This document shows, in pieces, positions 57,644-64,000 of a stretch of DNA of 64,000 bases. Where the stretch lies: NCBI RefSeq assembly GCF_019393635.1, contig NC_057864.1:86199882-86263881 (forward strand), read 5' to 3'. Every line of letters begins with the position of its first letter. Positions within the stretch are counted from its first letter, which is position 1. The notes under the pieces are model-generated. The model was given only the letters and a program-made list of their open reading frames with translations. It had not been told where the DNA came from and searched no databases. Made by a program: the position numbers and the translations under genes. Origin of the DNA: Dromiciops gliroides (lineage: Eukaryota; Chordata; Mammalia; Microbiotheria; Microbiotheriidae).

Positions 57644-57797
57644 GGCAGCTAGGTAGCGCAGTGGATAGAGTGCTGGCCCTGGATTCAGGATGACCTGAGT
57701 TCAAATCCGACCTCAGACACTTGACACTTACTAGCTGTGTGCCTCTGGGCAAGTCACTTAACCCTCATTGCCCCTCCCTCCTTCCCCCCAAAAAAGA
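57644..57797 (+). mobile_element. Marsupial CORE-SINE
   Basis: GGGCAGCTAGGTAGCGCAGT through CCCTCATTGCCCC with a C/T-rich then A-rich tail. AGGATGACC, TTGAC, CCCTCATT group. Possible weak duplication GATTGCTA / GATTTCTA. Confidence 0.92.
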
Positions 57798-57989
57798 TTT
57801 CTACCTTATTGTAGTGTTTAATATAGGCACAGATGATACTGCCAGAAGGAACTAGAGATTACAGTCAAATAATTGGAGGCATTAGATAAGAAACTTAAAA
57901 CCATAGTGGCATAAACAAGTAGATGGCATTTTCATCATTCCTGCCCAGTGAAAACAACGGATGCAGAAAAGCTGAGGAAAGAAGTCTCT

Positions 57990-58225
57990 TTATGCAAGGC
58001 ACTGCACTAAGCACTTTACAAATAATATTACATTTGATCCTCAAAACAGAGCTGTGGGGTAGAATCTATTATTATCCCCATTTTACAGTTGAGGAAACTG
58101 AAGCAGACAAAGTTAAGTGACTTGGCCAGGGTGACACAGCTAGTACATTTCTGAGGCTATATTTGAATTCAGTTTTTCCAAATTCCAGGCCCAATTCTCT
58201 AGGTACTGTGTCACCTAGCTGCCTT
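57990..58225 (-). repeat. MIR/MON1-type CORE-SINE
   Basis: Reversed long CORE-SINE: CACTAAGCACTTTACAAATA, ACATTTGATCCTCAAAACAG, TATTATTATCCCCATTTTAC, AGTTGAGGAAACTGAAGCAG, GTTAAGTGACTTGGCCAGGG, CACAGCTAGT and a 5' end GTGTCACCTAGCTGCC. Confidence 0.75.
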
Positions 58226-58499
58226 GAAAAAGAAGGTAAATAGGTAATGAAAGAGATGGAGAATGGGAATGGAATTTGGTTTACTGGACCACTAGTTAAA
58301 ATGTACAGATAACAGAGCTCAGAAGGAATAGAACATATCTCCAAAGTCTGACAACAGTGGCAACTAGAAAATCTAATCAAAACAGTTTTTTAGTTAAAAA
58401 GAATAAGGGCAGGAGAAAACTTCCTATGTATGTCCAACAAGCTAGATCTTAAAGAGATAATCTGCATTGCAGAAAGAAGAGCTGTTAATACACCTAGTT

Positions 58500-58880
58500 C
58501 CTTCTTTGTCCATCTACATATGTTGCTACTCCACATCCTCCTTTGCTTTCCCTCTCTGTCCAGTTGCTTCTTCTTGGTCTCTATTGCTGTATTTTAATCC
58601 ATGCATTGAACCCTAACTATGATTACACAGTGAAAGCTCTAACTTTTGCACTCTTCTAGTCACTCTCTATACCTTTTCTTATAGCTCACAGTTCAATTAC
58701 TCTATCTTTGCACAAACAATTAATCCACCTGCATAATGTAAGATTCTGAAAATCCTTTAACATAACCCCTTCTCTCCACTCAGATGATATCCTTCTAGTT
58801 CAGATTCTCATCACCTCTCATCTATACTATTGCAGTAGACTCATATTTAATTAGTCTGCCTCAATTCTCTGTCCTTTCCC
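58500..58880 (+). repeat. L2 LINE ORF remnant
   Basis: Low-identity match to the + strand L2 segment seen at 20480-20900 (CCACATCCTCCTTTGC, GATATCCTTCTAGTTCAGATTC, TATTGCAGTAGACTC). Confidence 0.4.
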
Positions 58881-58884
58881 ATCA

Positions 58885-59345
58885 AATCAACCAATCTATA
58901 AACATTTATTAATTGCCTACTACTATGTGCTTGAAATTGAGAAAACAAGTGCAAAAAATGAAACAATCTCCACTAGCAAGGAGTTTACATTCTAAGGGGG
59001 GAGATAGGTATATGATTATATACAATATAAATATAAAATTAATATGTTATATTCATTCTTATAATAGGTATATATTAAATTATATATACATACATACAAT
59101 GCAGCTAAATACAAAGTAGTTGGAGAGGAACAACACTAATAGTTGGGAGAATCTGGAAAGACTATATAGAATCAAGAATTTCTGTTCCATATTAAAGGAA
59201 GAAAAAGACTCTCTAAGGTGGCAGTAGAAAGGGAATGTTTTCTAGCCATGAGGAAAGTGATGTAGGGATGTATATAATTGATCAAATTGATCATGAGGTG
59301 TCCTAAAGAATTACAAGACTCAATGACTCAGTTCCTAAGTTTTAT
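58885..59345 (-). repeat. L2 LINE 3' portion
   Basis: AACATTTATTAATTGCCTAC, GCAAGGAGTTTACATTCTAAG, then 59110-59280 with decayed upstream L2 blocks. Lies head-on to the + strand L2 piece at its left. Confidence 0.5.
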
Positions 59346-59361
59346 TAAATGACTGTGGTGG

Positions 59362-59510
59362 GGGCAGCTAGATGACACAGAGGATAGAGCACCGGCCCTG
59401 GAGTCAGGAGTACCTGAGTTCAAATCCACCCTCAGACACTTAACACTTACTAGCTGTGTGACCCTGGGCAAGTCACTTAACCCCAATTGCCTCAGTAAAA
59501 AAAAAAAAAA
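59362..59510 (+). mobile_element. Marsupial CORE-SINE
   Basis: GGGCAGCTAGATGACACAGA through CCCCAATTGCCTCAG and a 17-A tail. Perfect 15-bp duplication AAATGACTGTGGTGG (59347-59361 and 59511-59525). AGTACC, TTAAC, AATTGCCTCA group. Confidence 0.96.
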
Positions 59511-59525
59511 AAATGACTGTGGTGG

Positions 59526-59985
59526 CCACAGGGAGAACACCCAAAGAAGAAAGGTGTCTCAAATAGGGAGATGCAAATGGTTATGTTTATAGTAAAAAAT
59601 GTAGGTTATTTCCTCATTATTTTAATCTCCTCCTTGTGGGTGGTTCACATCCTATTTTGGAATTCCTGGGGTCCTAAGACATCTCCCAAAGGGGGTACCT
59701 TTTTCCCTAGGAGTGTGCTTTTGGGGTTTAAATGTCATAAGGTAAACCTAAGGACACATTTGGTCCTTCTGCACATGTTCCTAAAATATGTTTAAACTTG
59801 TCAGTCCCCAAGGGTCTCTCTGTTTAGGTTATCTCTTTACTTTAAGATCTGGTTTCTAGATAGAGTTTCTGTTTCCTGTCATCCAGGATTATCAATTCCT
59901 AGCTACTATTTCCTTAAGCTTCCGTTTATCAAGGACTCAGGTCTTAGTTTCTCTGTTAACCCTTCTGGCTTCCTCCATCAGGAAA
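59526..59985. other. No feature recognised
   Basis: Unassigned DNA between L2 fragments. The 74-codon frame at 59571-59795 has no known domain. Confidence 0.35.
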
Positions 59986-59989
59986 GCCA

Positions 59990-60560
59990 ATGCAAAGTGA
60001 GAGAGATTTGGGAAATGGGATATTATGTAGGAGGAGCAGAAAGAAGGGAGTTTGGTGGGATTTTAATGTGCAGCAGGAGGATTTGCATTTAATGAGGCTG
60101 AAAAGATAGATTGGGGACAGGTGGCTTAGAGCTCTAAAAGTAAAACAAAGGAGTTTATGTTTTATCCTAGTTTTCTTTCCCATAAAGCTGGCACAATGAA
60201 TACCAAAGTGAAGTTCTGACTATGTCACTCCCTCCCTCACAAAAATCCAGCAGCTCCCTATTTCCTCTAAGATAAGATATTAATTCTTACATTTGGCATT
60301 GAGCATACTTCACAATCTATAATCTGGCTCCAGTGAGCTAATTCAGGCCTAGAATGCACTCCCTCATCACCTATACTTCTTAGGTTATTTAGGGGCCTTC
60401 AAAGACCAGCTACATGTTAATTAAGGTTTTTACTAATCTCTCCCCACCAACTCTCCAACCCCCCATTATTTGTAATTTCCTTCTTTGATATTAGTTTATA
60501 CTTAATTATTCGGATCAAATGGGGAACTATGTATTTGATATTATAAGTTTTTCCCCCCTC
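59990..60560. repeat. Two opposed L2 fragments
   Basis: About 59990-60190 is reversed L2 (GAGGCTGAAAAGATAGATTGG, CAAAGGAGTTTATGTTTTATCC). From about 60210 the sequence is forward L2 (TATGTCACTCCCTCC, AGCAGCTCCCTATTTCC, TTGGCATTGAGCATACTTCAC, AATCTGGCTCCAG). Head-to-head junction near 60200. Confidence 0.5.
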
Positions 60561-60599
60561 TTTTCACTAGGCTCACTTGTTATCATGTAAACACAAGTA

Positions 60600-61580
60600 C
60601 AACAGTTCATTCATTCCTTACAATATTTATTAATTGGGGAGTGTTTATGACTTCAAAAAAAGCAATTCCTTCTTCTTGTCCTCAGCTTTTTTCTCTACCA
60701 AATATTTCTGTGTATGCTGAAACTTCTCTGTAAAAAAACCCCAAAACCCCAAAACCAAAACCCAATGATGACTTTCAATGTTTCCTTAGGGAAATTTTAA
60801 AGTAGAGACAATGGCTTAGAGACAAGATCAAATAACTTCCTTCTGCTCCTGCAAGTAATAGGCTCCCTTCAGAATGAACAGGATAAAGCTGAATCACCAT
60901 GCTTAGTCTTAAATGATTTCAACATACTATGACTATTAGGGATATTTTATAAGTGACATATTTCAAGTGTCAGTATGAAATGATTAAACTTCCTAGAACT
61001 ATAACTTTCTCTTGCCATTAAGAATCTCACTTTAAAGTTAGAATTATTTTTAAAATCTGTCAGAAAGCTCTAAAATCTTTCTAAAAAAATTTTTATATGA
61101 CCCACTTAATTTTTAATCTTCTGCTTAATATTTAGATCAATTCTAGTACATTATAATGATTAATAGATTTTACTTTTAACATTTTCATTAAAAATGCTTA
61201 TTTGGAAGGTAAGATTAATTTAAGCTGAATTCACTGAAGAATTTTTAAAAATCTGTTTTATTCTAATTATTACATGCTGATTTAAAGGAAAAATTTAATG
61301 GGAGAAATCAATATATGAACTTTTAAACGGTAAAAAAATGTAATGAGTTTTATTCTTTGACAATTCTAAGCATATTTTATTTAGTAGTTTAAAAATAAAA
61401 AGCAAATTACTATTAGAAAAATACCTACTTAAATCTTATAAATCTTGTATACTTTCAATTTCATCCCAAAATTATTAGTAATTTGCCATATTCTGTTTTT
61501 AGAAACCTACGTATTATGATGTGTGATTGTTATACCACTTTTCTTCACTTGTTGGAATTGTTTAGTCAATCAAATAATCA
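60600..61580. other. No feature recognised
   Basis: Very AT-rich single-copy-looking DNA. An A/C-rich low-complexity run (AAAACCCCAAAACC) is at about 60735-60765. Confidence 0.35.
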
Positions 61581-61584
61581 ATAT

Positions 61585-61743
61585 GCACTTATTAAGCACC
61601 GACTTTGTATTAGGTATTGTGCTAGTCATAGATATACAAGTAAAATGAATAAAACAGTGCTTAATGGCAAGGAGCTTAATTTCTAGTGGCAGGGAACAAG
61701 TTCCCATATAAAGATGTAAATCATAAATATAAAATGAATGATT

Positions 61744-61815
<72 letters not shown>

Positions 61816-61965
61816 CATGTATATGTTTTAAAATATAGATAAGTACATGAAAGTTTAGGCAGGAGGATATTAGCATTTCCGGTATCAGAAAAGATTTCAT
61901 GAAGAAGATTGTTCTTGAGCTGCTACTCAAAGGAAGAGAGGGACTCTACTATAGCAATAGCTATA
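61585..61965 (-). repeat. L2 LINE 3' portion containing a microsatellite
   Basis: ATGCACTTATTAAGCACCGAC, TTAGGTATTGTGCTAGTC, GCAAGGAGCTTAATTTCTAG, then, beyond the AT/AC tract, AAAAGATTTCATGAAGAAG and TTCTTGAGCTGCTACTC: reversed L2 3' end. Confidence 0.6.
61747..61814. repeat. (AT)n(AC)n compound microsatellite
   Basis: About 17 AT units followed without interruption by about 17 AC units. Confidence 0.97.
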
Positions 61966-62004
61966 CTTAGTTTCATCTCTACCCTTTAATCTGAGCTCAT
62001 TAAA

Positions 62005-62215
62005 GAGGCTCAATGTGGCAACAAGTATTTATTAAGCTCTTACAATATACAAAGATTTATGTTAATTGTAAGGGATACAAAGCGAGGCAAGAACTACAGT
62101 CCTTTGCCTCAAGGAGCATGTATTCTAATGGGAAAGACAATTCATAGATACCTAATATCTAAATATACAATAAATGAAGAGAAAGAGAAAATAAACTGAA
62201 AGGGGGAGTTGCTCA
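62005..62215 (-). repeat. L2 LINE 3' end
   Basis: CAAGTATTTATTAAGCTCTT, GGGATACAAAGCGAGGCAAG, TTTGCCTCAAGGAGCATGTA, TTCTAATGGGAAAGAC. Good reversed L2 3' end, adjacent to another in the same orientation. Confidence 0.6.
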
Positions 62216-62219
62216 AGTA

Positions 62220-63480
62220 ATCATAAAAGCTCTCTAAAAGAACTGGGGGAAAATGAAATGTTCTAATGCTCAGAAACTTTGTTTTACTTGAATCAGACAC
62301 AAGTTTATAAACAAGGTGTCGATATCATCAGTTGATCTATGGCTCTTTGGTGCTGGACTCATTAGCTGCAAGAGAAGCAAACTGACCATGCAGAGAAACA
62401 TGATCAGAGGAGATCTTTATGACAAGGTATTAAATAAATTGTTTGCCTTAATTTTATGGGAAAATATTTTGTGAAGTTTGGCATGTGTGACCCAATATAG
62501 TGATTGACTCTATATGACATTTTTAAATGGAAAAAAAAACCATCTCTCCCATAAGTCTATAAATCTGCTGCTTATCCAGATGACAAATTCTAATCCTAAA
62601 AACTCTTTGAAGATTTGATCAGCTCTCTTCTACAATGCATTGCAAATGCCATGAACTTTCTCAAATTCACTATTGTATCTGATTCATATCAGATATTATC
62701 TGAATTGGCAGTAGATATGTAGACTTGTAATAAATATCCAATCTTAAAAGAGGGTTTCTGTCCTTTAAGATAAGTGGCTTCTCTTTTCAATTCTCTTATT
62801 GAAAGTGAATATCTCATCCAAACTCTGGCATCCCGCAGACTCAATATCCTAAGGAAAAAGGTAATTTATGAGAATTCTCAAGGGATTTGCAAACTCAAAT
62901 ACTATAGTTTTCAGATAGCATATCCAAAGAATATTTCATCTTTTCAGACCCCAAGTTGTCATTTGAAAATATGTTGGAATCTGAAATTCAGCATATCTTA
63001 AATGGTTTTGATGTATAAGTTCAAATTTGCTATATATTAACTTTTTTGAAATAGTAGTTACTAGGATTATGAATATTCTTTACTGAATTCCAAATGGCCT
63101 TAAATAGTATACAATAGTAAACTGCCAACCCAATGTGACTTCTCTTATTAGTATTCGACACAAAAAGCACCAGGTAAACTTTTAATAACTTCTGATTAAT
63201 CAAAGTAGCATATTATCATATTGTTGTATTTGTATCATACTTGACACTGAAAAAATATAAAATTTGACCCAATGGCAATATTTCACTGGCTGAATCAATT
63301 TTTTGTCTTTCTAAACTTCTCCCTATTCTCCCACTTTTGACCCCATGTCCAAATATCTTTTATGTCTCTCTCAATTGGGACTGTTATGTTGTGGAGGGGG
63401 AAAAACATGAATACTTGTACTCTGAGTGTTAGAAAATTTCTCAAGAATTTCATTGGAAAAAAAGAATATTTCATTGGTTT
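62220..63480. other. No feature recognised
   Basis: Single-copy-looking AT-rich DNA. The 75-codon frame at 62774-63001 has no recognised domain. Confidence 0.35.
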
Positions 63481-63483
63481 TTA

Positions 63484-64000
63484 AAGCAAGTGTCTCTGAT
63501 AAAGACCTCATTTCTGAAATATATAGAGAACTGAGTCAAATTTATAAGAATATAAGTCATTCCCCAAATAATACATGGTCAAAGATATGAACTGGCAGTT
63601 TTCAGAAGAAATCAAAGCTAGCTATAGTCATATAAAAATGCTCAGAATCACTATTGATTAGAGAAATGCTAATTAAACCATCAAGGTACTACCTCATACC
63701 CATCATATTGAGTAATATGATATGTGGGAAGATTGGGAAGCTAATGTACTGTTGGGTTTGTGAACTTATCCTACCATTATGACAATAATTTTGGAACTAT
63801 GCATGCTTTCTCATCCAGTAATACTACTAATATGTTTATATCCCAAAGGAATCAAAAGGGAAAAAAGGGAAAGTACCTATTACCTATTTGTAAAAAATAT
63901 AGCAACTCTTTTTTGTGGTGCCAAAGAACTGGAAAATTTAGGGGATAACTATCAATTAGAAAATGGCTGAACAAGTTGTGGTATATGACTATGATGGAAT
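63484..64000 (+). mobile_element. L1 ORF2 C-terminal segment, cut by the window end
   Basis: GTGTCTCTGATAAAGACCTC, GAACTGAGTCAAATTTATAAG, CATTCCCCAAATAATACATGG, GTTTATATCCCAAAGGAATC, GGCTGAACAAGTTGTGG at the very edge. Parallel to 46430-46950 of the copy at 46 kb. Stops are present. The 3'UTR should follow outside the window. Confidence 0.8.

Noticed and set aside
61570..61930. Two frames with Cys-Val and Tyr-Ile repeats.
   Set aside because: They are translations of the (AT)n(AC)n microsatellite.

Overview
This window looks like a gene-poor stretch of a marsupial nuclear genome. I see no intact host gene, no convincing exon, no rRNA or tRNA gene, no CRISPR array and no bacterial-style operon. 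The marsupial call rests on the repeats. There are about 20 copies of a short poly-A-tailed CORE-SINE that opens GGGGCAGCTAGGTGGC and ends in CAAGTCACTTAACCC plus a variable tail (WSINE1/WALLSI style; exact subfamily not assignable by eye). There are also MAR1-type CORE-SINEs, an RTE-like fragment, and a dense load of L1 copies of one marsupial-looking lineage. WSINE1-type SINEs point weakly to an Australian marsupial; I cannot name the species. Base composition is AT-rich throughout.

Layout. 1-0.5 kb: no feature. 0.5-3.4 kb: a + strand L1 that has 5'UTR, ORF1, inter-ORF spacer and 3' end but almost no ORF2 (half-L1-like). 3.4-13.8 kb: mostly single-copy-looking DNA with scattered SINEs, MIR/L2 remnants and one 62-bp mariner-type miniature element. 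13.8-16 kb: a pile of nested and head-to-head L1 and SINE pieces. 16-23 kb: microsatellites, a tandem SINE pair, L2 and MAR1. 23-31 kb: an L1 3' end with a SINE in it; an L1 on the - strand that lacks ORF1; and, 1.5 kb away, a divergently oriented L1 5' end whose ORF1 was hit by a solo LTR and a SINE. 31-46 kb: sparse repeats, a large (CCCTT)n tract, and a processed RPS15A pseudogene at about 41.7-42.15 kb. 46-48.2 kb: an L1 3' half followed by an RTE fragment that carries a SINE. 50.3-57.1 kb: the longest element, a - strand L1 with both ends and all modules represented but with a lost RT core. It has accumulated a 76-bp tandem duplication, one simple SINE insertion, a SINE-in-SINE nest and a second solo LTR of the same family as the one at 29.4 kb. 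57-64 kb: SINEs, opposed L2 fragments, an (AT)n(AC)n tract, and an L1 cut by the window end.

Nothing here forms a functioning gene system. The value is a readable insertion history: many SINEs keep target-site duplications of 10-17 bp, so the order of L1, SINE and LTR insertions can be read directly. Every L1 reading frame checked is broken. Family names come from recognition of motifs, not from a database search, and subfamily names and boundaries should be treated as approximate.
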